Of a stretch of 64,000 bases of DNA, positions 11,028 to 20,886 are shown piece after piece; within the stretch, counting starts at the first letter, position 1; every line of letters begins with the position of its first letter. Made by a program: the position numbers and the translations under genes. Source of the stretch: Dokdonella sp. (GTDB lineage: Bacteria; Pseudomonadota; Gammaproteobacteria; Xanthomonadales; Rhodanobacteraceae); assembly GCA_016712865.1 (NCBI GenBank), contig JADJQH010000002.1, forward strand, positions 1,302,001 to 1,366,000. The letters run 5' to 3'. The notes beneath the pieces were generated by a model. That model had not been told where the DNA came from. It saw only the letters and a list, made by a program, of their open reading frames with translations, and ran no database searches.

Positions 11028-11414
11028 TCAGTCGACCACGGCAACCAGATCGATCTCGACCTGCGCAGCCCGCGGCAGTGCCGCGACACCGATCGTTGAA
11101 CGCGCCGGATACGGTTCACGGAAATACTGCTTCATCACCTCGTTGACCGCGGAGAAATTGCCCAGATCGGTGAGATAGATGCCAACCCGCACGACATTCC
11201 CGAAGTCCGCGTTGGCCGCGGCCAGGACCGCCTTGAGATTCTCGAAAACCTGCCGTGCCTGGGTGCTGATGTCACCTTCCACCAGTTCGCCGGTCGCGGG
11301 ATCGAGCGGCGTCTGACCCGACAGGTACAGGGTATTGCCGACCTGTACGGCCTGCGAGTACGGACCGATGGCCTTGGGAGCGCGGTCGGAATGGATGATA
11401 CGGCGTTGCGACAT
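11028..11414 (-). CDS. ridA: Reactive intermediate deaminase RidA
   Basis: 128-aa YjgF/YER057c/UK114 protein that hydrolyses reactive enamine/imine products of PLP enzymes such as threonine dehydratase. The catalytic arginine is Arg105 (YPARSTIGV), at the same number as in E. coli RidA. The G-Y/S motif AIGPYSQAV and the C-terminal VEIDLVAV are present. The ATG at 11414 has AGGA 7 bases upstream and is preferred to the GTG two codons earlier. It lies between spoT and recG. Confidence 0.94.
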   Translation of the reverse strand: MSQRRIIHSDRAPKAIGPYSQAVQVGNTLYLSGQTPLDPATGELVEGDISTQARQVFENLKAVLAAANADFGNVVRVGIYLTDLGNFSAVNEVMKQYFREPYPARSTIGVAALPRAAQVEIDLVAVVD

Positions 11415-11429
11415 GTTCACTTCCTCGAT

Positions 11430-13592
11430 TCAGACAGGATGACGATAAACCGCGTTGACGACCGCAAGTCGGCGCACGCCGCGCATGACATCGGCCAAGT
11501 GCTTGCGGCTGGTGACTTCTATGGTGAACAACAAGGTCGCCGTCATCAGGTCGCGCTCCTTGTATTCCACATTTTCGATGTTCGAATTGGCCTGCGCCAC
11601 CGCCGCCGCAACCTGTGCAAGCACGCCAGGCTTGTTGGCAACGATGATGCGCAACTCCACCCGATAATCGCCACTGACGCTGGTGTCCCAGGCGATCTCC
11701 ACGCAGCGTTCCGGCGTCTTGCGCAATTCCACCATGTTCGGGCATTCGAGCCTGTGCACGACAATGCCCTTGCCGGCGGACAGGTAACCGACGATTTCGT
11801 CACCCGGAACCGGATGGCAGCAGTTGCCGAAACTGAGCACGCCCCGTTCAGCGCCGGTGATCAGGATCTTTTCGGCGGACCGCGCATTCAAACCGGGCAA
11901 TGCTTCATCATGGAGTTGCAGCAGGCTGCGCGCAACCTGTTCGGCGGTGCGGTTGCCGAGTGCGATGTCGGCAAGCAGGTCCTCCAGGGCACGCAACTTG
12001 TTGTCTTCGAGATAGCGGCCCAGTTGATCCGGCGGCAGTGCTTCGAGCGAGCCACCCAGCGCATCCATGGCGCGATCCAGCATGCGATGACCCAGTTCGA
12101 TGGCGTCTTCGTGTTGCAGGCGCTTGAGGAAATGCCGGATTGCCGTACGCGCCTTCGCCGTGACCACCCATTCCAGCCATTGCGTGCTCGGCACGGCGGA
12201 TGGTGCGGTGATGATTTCCACCGATTGGCCGCTGCTCAAGCGGGTACGCAGCGGCGCCAGCTTCTTGTCGACGCGCGCGGCCACCGCGTGGCTGCCGACA
12301 TCGGTATGCACCGCATAGGCGAAATCCAGGGCCGTGGCATTGCGCGGCAGGGCGAGGATCTTGCCGCGCGGAGTGAACAGATAGACCTCATCCGGAAACA
12401 GGTCGACCTTGACGCTTTCGATGAACTCCAGCGACGAGGGCATCTGGCGCTGTTCGTCGACGAGGCTCGTCACCCATTCACGCGCGCGATTCTGCGCGCT
12501 GTTGGCCGGCATGGAATCGCTCTTGTAGGCCCAGTGCGCGGCAACACCGCGCTCGGCCACGGTATTCATGTCTTCGGTACGGATCTGGATCTCGATGGGC
12601 GCACCAAAGGGGCCAAACAGTACGGTGTGCAGCGACTGATAACCGTTGGCTTTCGGAATTGCGATGAAGTCGCGGAACCTGCCATCCAGTGGCTTGTACA
12701 GGGCATGCACCGCACCCAGCGCGTGGTAACAGTGCATGACCGAATCAACGACCACGCGGAATCCGTAGACGTCCATGACCTGGGCAAAGGATTTGTGGTC
12801 GCTGCGCATCTTCTGGTAGATGCTGTAGGGCGACTTGATCCGGCTGATGGTGCGGTGGGCAAGTCCCTCGGCATTGAGTCGAGCCTCCAGCGCGGATTCG
12901 ATTTTCGCCATGACTTCGCGACGATTGCCCAGCGCGGTGCGGATGCGCTCCGAGATGACCCGGTGTCGGTTCGGATGCATGGCGCGGAAGCCGAGATCCT
13001 GCAACTCGGCCTTGAACTGGTTCATGCCCAGGCGCTGCGCAATCGGCGCGTAGATCTCCAGGGTTTCCAGGGCAATGCGACGGCGCGACTCCGGCTCCAT
13101 GGCGCCGAGGGTTCGCATGTTGTGCAGACGATCGGCCAGCTTGATCAGAATCACGCGCAAGTCGCGTGCCATCGCCAGCAGCATCTTGCGGAAGCTCTCG
13201 GCAGCGGCTTCCTGGCGACTCTTGAAGTGGAGCTTGTCGAGTTTGGTAACCCCGTCAACCAGTTCAAGCACGGCGCTGCCGAACTCGTCGTTCAAGCATT
13301 CGGCGGTGACATCGGTATCTTCGAGGGTGTCATGCAGGATCGCGGCAATGATGGTTTCGACATCCATGCCAAGCTCGGCGAGGATGCCGGCCACCGCGAT
13401 CGGATGGGTGATGTAGGGCTCGCCGCTGCGCCGGGTCTGGCCCTTGTGCGCCAACGCACCGACCTCGTAGGCGCGCCGCACGCGCGCGACTTGCGCCTCC
13501 GGCAGGTAGCCGGAAAGCTTGTCCTCCAGCGCCAGCACATACGCGGGGACCTTGTTGCGCCTGGTCGTTCGCGAATCCGCAGCTGCCTTCAT
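11430..13592 (-). CDS. spoT: Bifunctional (p)ppGpp synthetase/hydrolase SpoT
   Basis: Sets the level of the stringent-response alarmone. The 720-aa protein carries an intact HD hydrolase domain (ILHDTLEDTD, His87-Asp88 with the ED pair). It also has a synthetase domain (DVYGFRVVV, PKANGYQSLH, EIQIRT), a TGS domain (VYLFTPRGKILALPRNATA) and a C-terminal ACT domain (VELRIIVANKPGVLAQVAAAV). Hydrolase residues are complete, so this is SpoT/Rel and not a synthetase-only RelA. The start at MKAAADSRT has GAGGTGG just upstream. It is downstream of rpoZ. Confidence 0.95.
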   Translation of the reverse strand: MKAAADSRTTRRNKVPAYVLALEDKLSGYLPEAQVARVRRAYEVGALAHKGQTRRSGEPYITHPIAVAGILAELGMDVETIIAAILHDTLEDTDVTAECLNDEFGSAVLELVDGVTKLDKLHFKSRQEAAAESFRKMLLAMARDLRVILIKLADRLHNMRTLGAMEPESRRRIALETLEIYAPIAQRLGMNQFKAELQDLGFRAMHPNRHRVISERIRTALGNRREVMAKIESALEARLNAEGLAHRTISRIKSPYSIYQKMRSDHKSFAQVMDVYGFRVVVDSVMHCYHALGAVHALYKPLDGRFRDFIAIPKANGYQSLHTVLFGPFGAPIEIQIRTEDMNTVAERGVAAHWAYKSDSMPANSAQNRAREWVTSLVDEQRQMPSSLEFIESVKVDLFPDEVYLFTPRGKILALPRNATALDFAYAVHTDVGSHAVAARVDKKLAPLRTRLSSGQSVEIITAPSAVPSTQWLEWVVTAKARTAIRHFLKRLQHEDAIELGHRMLDRAMDALGGSLEALPPDQLGRYLEDNKLRALEDLLADIALGNRTAEQVARSLLQLHDEALPGLNARSAEKILITGAERGVLSFGNCCHPVPGDEIVGYLSAGKGIVVHRLECPNMVELRKTPERCVEIAWDTSVSGDYRVELRIIVANKPGVLAQVAAAVAQANSNIENVEYKERDLMTATLLFTIEVTSRKHLADVMRGVRRLAVVNAVYRHPV

Positions 13593-13661
13593 CGCCACCT
13601 CGCTGCCGCGCCCGATCAGGCCGCCGCGCAATGGCCGGATTTGCCGCGGAGCATCGCCAAA

Positions 13662-13955
13662 TTACAGGTCGTCGCCACCCTTCGAAAGGTCGTCATCCAC
13701 TTCCGCGGCCGCCCATTCCAGGGCCTCGCGTTCGGCGCGCTCGCGGGCTTGCCGGTCGATCTCGTCGATCATGGTCAGGTCCACCTTGCGTGCTGCGATT
13801 TCGCGCAGGGAAACCACGGTCGGCTTGTCGTTGTGGGCTTCAATCGTCGGATCAGCGCCCTTGGAGAGCTGACGCGCGCGCTTGGTCGCCATCAACACCA
13901 GTTCGAATCGGTTATCGACGACCGAAAGACAATCTTCTACGGTAATACGCGCCAT
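13662..13955 (-). CDS. rpoZ: RNA polymerase omega subunit
   Basis: 97-aa subunit that binds the beta-prime C-terminus and helps form a (p)ppGpp site on RNA polymerase. The sequence has the conserved [26 protein letters not shown] and [11 protein letters not shown] segments. The acidic C-terminus ([13 protein letters not shown]) is ordinary. It heads rpoZ-spoT-ridA-recG, but gmk, which usually precedes it, lies 4.5 kb away beyond the mla genes. Confidence 0.95.
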   Translation of the reverse strand: MARITVEDCLSVVDNRFELVLMATKRARQLSKGADPTIEAHNDKPTVVSLREIAARKVDLTMIDEIDRQARERAEREALEWAAAEVDDDLSKGGDDL

Positions 13956-14177
13956 CTGCAGCCAGCCTCTTGGAAATCAGTTGCAACACCGGTTTGGGCG
14001 GGTATTCTAGCGGGCTGATATATTGCAGTGCAATCAAGGCGCCCGAACGCCCGATCCGCAATGCATCAGCGAGCAACCGGAAGCCGGTTTGATTTACCCT
14101 GCCGGATGTACCCGGCCTGATCCTGGCGCGCCAACCTGACCCGTGGCGCTCGGCGTACTGCAAGGAACCCTGTACCC

Positions 14178-14996
14178 ATGCTGCGATCCTTCAATCCAAC
14201 ACCCGTTCGCAACAGGCTGCTGGCCGCATCCTTGCTGGTGTTGGCCGGCTGTACGATTGCCAAGCCGCGAACCGACGATCCCTGGGAGAAATTCAATCGC
14301 AAGGTCTATGCCTTCAATGTGAAAGTCGACAATGCGGTGATCCGCCCCACGGCCGTGGTCTATCGCAAGATCACATCACCCAATGTGCGACGCATCCTCA
14401 GCAATTTTTTTGCCAATTTGCGCATGCCGATCACCATCGCAAATGATGCACTGCAAGGCGAGATGAAGGACGCCCTCAAGGGTACCGGGCGCTTCCTCAT
14501 CAACAGCACGGCGGGATTTCTCGGCTTTTTTGATCCGGCCAGTGAAATGCGCCTGCCGCCGCAGGAAACCGACTTCGCCGTGACCTTGGCCAAGTGGGGC
14601 GTCGGCGAAGGCCCGTATCTGGTATTGCCCTTGGTTGGCTCGACCAGTGCGCGCGACATCTGGCGCATGCCGGTCGACGGCCGCCTGTTCGATCCCATGG
14701 GGTATTACTCGCGCACCCACGATTACGAACTCGGTCGCCAGTATTGGCCGAGCATGGCTTATCTGGTCACCCTTCGCGCCGGCGCCATCGACGCGGAGAA
14801 CCTGGTCGAGGGTGCGTTCGATCCGTACGTGTTCTACCGCGATGCCTACCGGCAACGACGCCTGTACCTGATATACGACGGCGAACCGCCTTTTGAGGCC
14901 ATCCAGCAATTGCAGGGGTTGGACGAGGACGATCTGGACTCGCTGTTGCAGGAACAGATCGACTACGAAAAACAGCAGCCGACCCCGCAGCCGTGA
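14178..14996 (+). CDS. mlaA: Outer-membrane lipid-asymmetry lipoprotein MlaA (VacJ)
   Basis: Outer-membrane lipoprotein that removes misplaced phospholipids from the outer leaflet and passes them to MlaC. The 272-aa precursor has a signal peptide ending in the lipobox LAGC. The MlaA core follows (DPWEKFNRKVYAFN, LRMPITIANDALQGE, GRFLINSTAGFLGFFDPA, FAVTLAKWGVGEGPYLVLPL). It faces the minus-strand mlaFEDCB genes, an arrangement that keeps the complete pathway in one locus. Confidence 0.94.
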   Translation: MLRSFNPTPVRNRLLAASLLVLAGCTIAKPRTDDPWEKFNRKVYAFNVKVDNAVIRPTAVVYRKITSPNVRRILSNFFANLRMPITIANDALQGEMKDALKGTGRFLINSTAGFLGFFDPASEMRLPPQETDFAVTLAKWGVGEGPYLVLPLVGSTSARDIWRMPVDGRLFDPMGYYSRTHDYELGRQYWPSMAYLVTLRAGAIDAENLVEGAFDPYVFYRDAYRQRRLYLIYDGEPPFEAIQQLQGLDEDDLDSLLQEQIDYEKQQPTPQP

Positions 14997-15023
14997 TTGC
15001 CTGACGCCTGGATCAATCCAGAA

Positions 15024-15347
15024 TCAGGTGCCCTGCACTGGAGCGGTGTCGCTCGAACCCAACATGCCAGTGGCATCTCCCAGCCTGGCAATGGCACGCA
15101 AGCGATCCGACATGCCCCGGTAAACCAGTCGGCACTGGCTGCGACTGGCCGCAGCCGACCAAGCCAGCAGTACTGCCAGGGTCACGCTGTCTGCACTTTC
15201 CAGGTGCTCAAGATCCAGCTCGAAATTTCCATTGGCCGGAATCTGCTTGCCCGCAGCGAGCGCCTGCGCCGCGTTGGCGACATCGATGCGCCCGACCAAG
15301 CGTGCCGAGGTGGCCGAAGTCGGCTGCATTGAAAACGCCGGACTCAC
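15024..15347 (-). CDS. mlaB: STAS-domain protein MlaB
   Basis: 107-aa STAS-domain protein, the small cytoplasmic subunit that stabilises MlaF in the MlaFEDB transporter. A single STAS fold is visible (ARLVGRIDVANAAQAL, FELDLEHLESADSVTLAVLLAW). The Ser/Thr-rich loop before the helix matches MlaB proteins. The chosen GTG start overlaps the mlaC stop (GTGA); an internal ATG at 15329 is possible. It is last in the mlaFEDCB order. Confidence 0.85.
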   Translation of the reverse strand: MSPAFSMQPTSATSARLVGRIDVANAAQALAAGKQIPANGNFELDLEHLESADSVTLAVLLAWSAAASRSQCRLVYRGMSDRLRAIARLGDATGMLGSSDTAPVQGT

Positions 15348-15988
15348 GGCCCGCTCGTGCGCTTGTCGAGGCTCTCCAGGGCCTTCTCGCCCTGGGTTTC
15401 AAGGCGCACGATCAGTGAATCGAGGCTGGTGGCCTGGATTTCCGCCGCAACCTGGTTGCGGTAATTGGTGATGTAGGAAATGCCTTCGATGATCACGTCA
15501 TAGGCCTTCCATTCACCGGATGCCGCCTGGCGGAACGCATAGTCGACGGCGACGCTCTTGCCATCATCGAGGATCACCTGGGTGCGCACGATGGTGCGCT
15601 TGGCATTGAGCTCGCCCTTGAAGGGCAACACGCGCACGTTGCCGCGCGTGTAGTTGAGCAGCCCTTCCGCATAGCGGTGCGCGATCGAGTTGTAGAACGC
15701 CTTGGCAAAACGCGAACGTTGCTGTGGCGTTGCTTCACGCGCATTGCGGCCCAGAACGAGCAGCGAGGCGTACTCGATATCAAAATGCGGCAGCAGGATC
15801 GCGTCGATCTCGCGGATCAGCTTGTCGCGATCCGCCTTGAGCTCCTCGCGGTGGGCGCCAATGCTGTTGGCAAGATCATCGGCGATCTTCTGCACGACCT
15901 GGTCTGGCGCCAGGTTTGCAGCGTGCGCAAACGACACGCTGGAGAATCCCAGAACCAACCCAAGTAGTCCCGCCGTCAACTGCCGCAT
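15344..15988 (-). CDS. mlaC: Periplasmic phospholipid-binding protein MlaC
   Basis: Soluble periplasmic carrier that ferries phospholipids between MlaA and MlaD. The 214-aa precursor starts at MRQLTAGLLG with GGAGG 8 bases upstream. It has a signal peptide with probable cleavage after AHA, then the Tol-Tol-Ttg2/MlaC domain (LLPHFDIEYASLLVLG, FAKAFYNSIAHRYAEGLLNY, YDVIIEGISYITNYRNQ). Its stop is shared with the mlaB start. Confidence 0.93.
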   Translation of the reverse strand: MRQLTAGLLGLVLGFSSVSFAHAANLAPDQVVQKIADDLANSIGAHREELKADRDKLIREIDAILLPHFDIEYASLLVLGRNAREATPQQRSRFAKAFYNSIAHRYAEGLLNYTRGNVRVLPFKGELNAKRTIVRTQVILDDGKSVAVDYAFRQAASGEWKAYDVIIEGISYITNYRNQVAAEIQATSLDSLIVRLETQGEKALESLDKRTSGP

Positions 15989-16027
15989 GCCGTGTGCCTC
16001 CAATGGCTGTCTGTGTGAAGGATGGTG

Positions 16028-16528
16028 TTACTCGGATCCATCCGTTTTCGCCTGGTCACCCTGTTTGGCGGTATCGCCACCCACCAGGAATTTGCCGATC
16101 AGGTCTTCCAGCTGCATCGAGGACTGGGTCAGGATGACTTCATCGCCATCCTTGAACATGTCCGGCGAGCCACCGGGCTGGATGCCAACGTACTGATCTC
16201 CCAATAAACCGCTGGTGAATATGGCGGCAGCGGAATCGTCGGGAATCTCGGCAAAGCGCTTGTCGATGCCGATCATCACGATCGCGCTCAGGGTTTGCGG
16301 ATCAAGCGTGATTGACTGCACCGAACCGATGCGCACGCCCGCCAGCTTGACCGGCGCGCGCACCTTGAGCTGGCCGATGTTGCTGAACTTGGCCTTCAGG
16401 GCATAGCTGTCGCCTTGCTGATAGTTGGCAATGGAGGTGGTCTGCGTGGCGAGGTAGGTCAGCGCGGCAAATCCGAGCAGGATGAAAAGGCCGGTTCCGA
16501 CCTGGAATGAACGTCTTGGCTGGGTCAT
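16028..16528 (-). CDS. mlaD: MCE-domain lipid-transport protein MlaD
   Basis: Membrane-anchored MCE protein that forms the hexameric periplasmic ring of the Mla ABC transporter. The 166-aa protein has an N-terminal membrane helix (about 10-26). The MCE domain follows (YALKAKFSNIGQLKVRAPVKLAGVRIGSV in family-typical form, then LLGDQYVGIQPGG). The reading frame is intact, but the sequence just upstream shows no Shine-Dalgarno motif and runs into an abnormal poly-G tract, so its true 5' context is probably missing. Confidence 0.93.
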   Translation of the reverse strand: MTQPRRSFQVGTGLFILLGFAALTYLATQTTSIANYQQGDSYALKAKFSNIGQLKVRAPVKLAGVRIGSVQSITLDPQTLSAIVMIGIDKRFAEIPDDSAAAIFTSGLLGDQYVGIQPGGSPDMFKDGDEVILTQSSMQLEDLIGKFLVGGDTAKQGDQAKTDGSE

Positions 16529-16540
16529 GGTTGGCCGTTG

Positions 16541-16756
<216 letters not shown>

Positions 16757-16763
16757 AGTCCGG

Positions 16764-17531
16764 TCACATCAGGAAAGCAGTCATCACGAAATCGAGGGCG
16801 AGCACGACAATGGCCGACGAGACAACGGTGCGCGTGGTGGCATAGGCCACGCCTTCGCTGGTCGGTGGCGTGGTGTAGCCCTGGAAGGTGGCGATCAGGG
16901 CGATGACCGCGCCAAACGCCGCACTCTTCCAGACGCCGTTGAGCAGGTCGCTCCACACCTCCACGGTCGAGGTCATGTTGCCCCAGAACGTGCCGTTGTC
17001 GAGTCCAAGCCAGCTGACGCCCACCAGGTGCGCGCCGAGCAAGCCCAGCGCATTGAAGATGCAGACCAGCAAGGGCATGGCAAGGATGCCGGCGAGGAAA
17101 CGTGGCGCCACCACGTAGGACATCGGATCGACGGCCATCATCTCCATGGCCGAAAGCTGGTCGGTTGCGCGCATCAAGCCGATCTCCGCCGTCATCGAGG
17201 TGCCGGCGCGACCTGCAAACAGCAGGGCGGTCACCACCGGGCCAAGCTCGCGGAACATCGACAAGGCCACCACCGTGCCGAGCGCAGCGGTGCCGCCGAA
17301 ATTGGTCAGCACATAGTAGAGCTGCAAGGACAGCACCATGCCGACAAACAAGCCGCAGGTCATGATGATGACCAGGCTCATGGCACCAACAAACCACACC
17401 TGGCGCACGGTCTCGCGGTAGTGGCGCAGGCTCTTGGGTACGGCGGCGAGGATCGAGAACATGAACAGGCCCACCGCACCCACCTGCGCAAGCGCATCGG
17501 CCAGCATCATGTTGCGACGCGGGGCGTTCAT
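16764..17531 (-). CDS. mlaE: ABC transporter permease MlaE
   Basis: Inner-membrane permease of the Mla phospholipid transporter (255 aa). It shows five or six hydrophobic helices and the family signature around FRELGPVVTALLFAGRAGTS-MTAEIGLM, which sits in the coupling region. The C-terminus (VLALDFVMTAFLM) ends with a normal TGA just before the poly-G tract. Its ATG overlaps the mlaF stop by 4 bases. The longer upstream frame into mlaF is not used. Confidence 0.94.
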   Translation of the reverse strand: MNAPRRNMMLADALAQVGAVGLFMFSILAAVPKSLRHYRETVRQVWFVGAMSLVIIMTCGLFVGMVLSLQLYYVLTNFGGTAALGTVVALSMFRELGPVVTALLFAGRAGTSMTAEIGLMRATDQLSAMEMMAVDPMSYVVAPRFLAGILAMPLLVCIFNALGLLGAHLVGVSWLGLDNGTFWGNMTSTVEVWSDLLNGVWKSAAFGAVIALIATFQGYTTPPTSEGVAYATTRTVVSSAIVVLALDFVMTAFLM

Positions 17532-18394
17532 CGTGCACCCGCCGCAAAACCGAGTTCGGCGGCATAGTCGCGGGCCGGATACTGGAAGGGCACCGGGCCA
17601 TCCGCTTCGCCGCCGAAGAACTGCCGCGTCCATTCCGACTCACCGCGGGCCAGCACATCCGGATGCCCGCTGGCCACGAACTTGCCACCGGCGATCAGGA
17701 CCACGTGATCGGCAATCCGGCGCACCGCCGAGAACTCGTGCGCAACCAGGATGCTGGTCACGCCGAGGGTGTCATTGAGGGTGCGAATCAAGGTGAGGAT
17801 CTGGTTCAGCGCAATGGGGTCAAGGCCGACAAACGGTTCGTCGTAGATCATGAGATCGGGGTCGCGCACGATCGCACGCGCCAGCGCCACACGTCGCGCC
17901 ATGCCGCCGGACAGCTCGGAAGGCATCAGGTGCGCGGCACCGCGCAGGCCCACCGACTGCAAGCGGGTAAGCACGATGTTGCGGATGATTTCCTCGGGCA
18001 GGCGCAGGTGCTGGCGCAAGGGGAAAGCCACGTTCTCGAACACGCTGAAATCGGTCAGCAACGCGGAGTTCTGGAACAGGTAGCCGATGCGCTCGCGCAA
18101 ATCGAACAGCTGCGTGCGGTTCAGTCCCGCCACGTGCCGGCCATCGACCTCGATGTCGCCGCAATCGGCGGCGAGCTGGCCGGTGATATGACGCAGCAAG
18201 GTGGTCTTGCCGGTGCCGCTCGGACCCATGATGGCGGTGATCTTTCCCCGCGCAATGTCCAGGTCGACGTCATCGAAGATGGTCTTGCCATTGAGCACGG
18301 TGCGCAAGCCGCGAATGCGCACGCAGGCATTCCCGGCGGCTGGCGTGCGCGCATCCTGGTTGGATCGAGTCGGGTCATTCACGCGCGGGTTCAT
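17528..18394 (-). CDS. mlaF: ABC transporter ATP-binding protein MlaF
   Basis: Cytoplasmic ATPase of the Mla transporter (288 aa). It has Walker A GPSGTGKTT (57-65), signature LSGGM (161-165), Walker B LMIYDEP (181-187) and an H-loop histidine in LVAHEFSA (219). A 20-residue polar N-terminal extension precedes the ABC domain, and the C-terminal tail (about 255-288) is of the type that docks on a neighbouring subunit in MlaF. First gene of mlaFEDCB. Confidence 0.93.
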   Translation of the reverse strand: MNPRVNDPTRSNQDARTPAAGNACVRIRGLRTVLNGKTIFDDVDLDIARGKITAIMGPSGTGKTTLLRHITGQLAADCGDIEVDGRHVAGLNRTQLFDLRERIGYLFQNSALLTDFSVFENVAFPLRQHLRLPEEIIRNIVLTRLQSVGLRGAAHLMPSELSGGMARRVALARAIVRDPDLMIYDEPFVGLDPIALNQILTLIRTLNDTLGVTSILVAHEFSAVRRIADHVVLIAGGKFVASGHPDVLARGESEWTRQFFGGEADGPVPFQYPARDYAAELGFAAGAR

Positions 18395-18481
18395 TGCAAA
18401 TTGGGCTGCTGCGACGAGTCACGGAAACGGCGTACCTTAGCCGATGCCGGGTGGGTTCCACCAGCAACGCCGTGCAGGCTA

Positions 18482-19099
18482 CTAGGCGGGCTTCAGCAGG
18501 TCATCCATCAGCGCCGCATGCCGCACCTGCTGGACATCGCAACGCAGGCGACGGGCCTGGACAATGGCACGCAAGTCGGTCACCGCAAGCGCAAAATCAT
18601 CGTTGATCACGAGGTAGTCGAACTCGCTTGCATGCGCGATTTCCGTTCGCGAATCGGCAATCCGCCGTGCAATCTGCTCGCTGCTGTCGGACGCCCGGTT
18701 GCGCAGGCGGCGCTCCAGCTCCGCGCGCGAAGGCGGCAGGATGAAAATGCTCAGCGATTGCGGCCACAGCTCGCGCACCTGGCGCGCACCCTGCCAGTCG
18801 ATTTCCAGCAGCACGTCGCGACCCGCCGCAAGCAAGGGTTCCACCGCGGCGCGCGCGGTGCCCTTGTAGTCTCCGTGCACGTTCGCGTATTCGAAGAATG
18901 CGCCGGTCTTCGCCATGTGCTCGAACACTTCGCGCGAGACAAAATGGTAGTGCTGGCCATCCACCTCGCTGCTGCGCGGAGGCCGCGAAGTGTAGGAAAC
19001 CGACAAGGTGATGTCGGGCTCGCGCTCCAGCAACGCTCGTACCAGGCTGGTTTTTCCGGCGCCCGAAGGTGCCGCAATGATGAACAGGGTGCCGGACAC
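18482..19099 (-). CDS. gmk: Guanylate kinase
   Basis: Phosphorylates GMP to GDP with ATP. The 205-aa protein has the P-loop APSGAGKTS (10-18), the GMP-binding SYTSRPPRSSEVDGQHYHFV and the IDWQGARQV lid region. It starts with GTG, 2 bases after the yicC stop, so yicC-gmk form one unit. Unlike the usual arrangement, rpoZ does not follow directly. Confidence 0.94.
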   Translation of the reverse strand: MSGTLFIIAAPSGAGKTSLVRALLEREPDITLSVSYTSRPPRSSEVDGQHYHFVSREVFEHMAKTGAFFEYANVHGDYKGTARAAVEPLLAAGRDVLLEIDWQGARQVRELWPQSLSIFILPPSRAELERRLRNRASDSSEQIARRIADSRTEIAHASEFDYLVINDDFALAVTDLRAIVQARRLRCDVQQVRHAALMDDLLKPA

Positions 19100-19101
19100 G
19101 G

Positions 19102-19965
19102 TTACTCCAGATTCTGCACTTGTTCGCGCATCTGCTCGATCAGCACCTTGAGCTCGACCGCTGCCTTGCTGGTGCGCGGATCGGCGGCCTTGGAGCCCAG
19201 GGTGTTGGCTTCGCGGTTGAATTCCTGCATGAGGAAATCCAGCCGACGCCCGACCGCTTCCGAGGTTCCGAGGATGCGCCGCGCTTCGGCCACGTGCGAG
19301 GCGAGTCGATCCAGCTCCTCGTCCACGTCCATGCGCTGGAGCTGGAGCACGATCTCCTGCTCGATGCGTCCCGGATCCGCCGGCTGCTTGATCTCGGCCA
19401 AACGCTGGTCGAGGCGCGCACGAGCGGCGGTACGCACATCGGGCAGGTGTTCGCGCACGCTGTTGATGATGGCAACGACGCCGTCCAGACGCTCGCGCAG
19501 GAATACCGCCAGGCGCTCGCCTTCGCGTTCGCGCGTCGCGATCAATTCGAGCAGTGCGGTATCAAGCAATGCAGCAGCAGCGGCATGCAGGCCCTGTGGA
19601 TCGGCCGCCTCCTCGCGCAGCACGCCGGGCCAGTTGAGCAGGCTGGTGAAATCCACGCCAACGGCGGGAAAGCGGGAAGCCAGATCCTGCGCCCTGCCTG
19701 CCAGTCGATGCAGCAGGTCTTCATCCACATCCAGCGCACTTGCACGCGCCGCGGTGGCCTTCAGGCGCACGGTGACGTCCACCTTGCCGCGTGTCAGGCG
19801 GGTGGCGAGGAACTCGCGCAAGGGCGTTTCAAAGCTGCGCAAGTCGTCCGGCAGGCGCGGGCTGATCTCCAGGTAACGGTGATTGACCGAACGCAACTCG
19901 ATGCTCAGGTTGCCGAATGCCGTTTCGCATTCGGCGCTGGCGAATGCGGTCATGCTGCGGATCAT
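19102..19965 (-). CDS. yicC: YicC-family endoribonuclease
   Basis: 287-aa protein of the YicC family, whose members have been described as endoribonucleases in E. coli and Bacillus. The N-terminal MIRSMTAFAS, the ELRSVNHRYLEISPRLPDDLR segment in its family position and the C-terminal FNREANTLGSKA are characteristic. The start at MIRSMTAF is fixed by this conserved N-terminus; longer upstream frames are not family-like. It lies directly upstream of gmk and divergent from rph, a widely conserved arrangement. Confidence 0.92.
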   Translation of the reverse strand: MIRSMTAFASAECETAFGNLSIELRSVNHRYLEISPRLPDDLRSFETPLREFLATRLTRGKVDVTVRLKATAARASALDVDEDLLHRLAGRAQDLASRFPAVGVDFTSLLNWPGVLREEAADPQGLHAAAAALLDTALLELIATREREGERLAVFLRERLDGVVAIINSVREHLPDVRTAARARLDQRLAEIKQPADPGRIEQEIVLQLQRMDVDEELDRLASHVAEARRILGTSEAVGRRLDFLMQEFNREANTLGSKAADPRTSKAAVELKVLIEQMREQVQNLE

Positions 19966-20154
19966 GCTGCCTGCCCAACAGGAACAAGGCTGCCAATGGT
20001 AACCCGCAACGCCAACCAATAGGGACGGCAGCGAGACCCTGGCGGGCGCTCACACTGGCACATCGCGGTGGCGGGCTGGTGTGCAAGGTAAGCCGCGCGG
20101 CCATTGCATTGGCATGCGGTTACACTGCGCGGCCCCATTGTCCGAACTTCCATC

Positions 20155-20886
20155 ATGCCCAACCCCAGACCCAGCGGCCGCGCACCCGACCAGCTGCGTG
20201 CCGTGTCCATCCAGCGAAATTTCACCCGCTATGCCGAAGGTTCCGTACTGGTGAGCTTTGGCGACACCCGCGTGCTGTGCACAGCCAGCATCGAGGACAA
20301 GGTGCCCGGCTTCCTGCGCGGCAAGGGCGAAGGCTGGCTGACCGCGGAGTACGGCATGTTGCCGCGGGCCACCCACGATCGCACCCAACGCGAAGCCGCG
20401 CGCGGCGGCCAGGGTGGGCGCACCCTGGAGATCCAGCGCCTGATCGGGCGCAGCTTGCGCGCCTGTGTCGATCGCGAGGCCCTGGGCGAACGCACCATCA
20501 CGCTGGATTGCGACGTGCTGCAGGCCGATGGCGGAACGCGCACTGCGGCGATCACCGGCGCGTATGTGGCGCTGGTTGATGCAGTGTCCACCTTGAGGAA
20601 GAAGGGCGCGATCAAGCGCGATCCAGTGCTGGGCGCGGTCGCCGCAGTGTCAGTCGGCATCTGCAACGGCGTGCCCGTGCTTGATCTGGACTACGCCGAA
20701 GATTCCAGCTGCGACACCGACATGAACGTGGTGATGAACGATGGCGGCGGCTTCATCGAGATCCAGGGCACGGCCGAGGGCCACGCTTTCCGCCGTGAAG
20801 AACTTGACGCCCTTCTGGCGTTGGCCGGCAAGGGCGTCGCCGAACTGTGCGCAATGCAGCAAGAGTCGCTTGCGCAGCCGCGATGA
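20155..20886 (+). CDS. rph: Ribonuclease PH
   Basis: Phosphorolytic 3'-5' exoribonuclease that trims tRNA 3' ends and degrades structured RNA. The 243-aa protein contains [11 protein letters not shown] at the N-terminus, [22 protein letters not shown] in its family position, and [18 protein letters not shown] with acidic metal ligands. Length is normal and intact, unlike the truncated E. coli K-12 copy. The stop overlaps the next ATG (ATGA). Confidence 0.95.
   Translation: MPNPRPSGRAPDQLRAVSIQRNFTRYAEGSVLVSFGDTRVLCTASIEDKVPGFLRGKGEGWLTAEYGMLPRATHDRTQREAARGGQGGRTLEIQRLIGRSLRACVDREALGERTITLDCDVLQADGGTRTAAITGAYVALVDAVSTLRKKGAIKRDPVLGAVAAVSVGICNGVPVLDLDYAEDSSCDTDMNVVMNDGGGFIEIQGTAEGHAFRREELDALLALAGKGVAELCAMQQESLAQPR

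Noticed and set aside
11391-14018. Long plus-strand reading frame antisense to spoT and rpoZ
   Set aside because: It is a shadow of GC-rich codon usage on the other strand; no start signal or protein-like composition, while spoT and rpoZ are unmistakable.
17663-19876. 737-residue plus-strand frame opposite mlaF, gmk and yicC
   Set aside because: It spans three well-supported minus-strand genes and ends in an Arg/Ser-rich nonsense tail.
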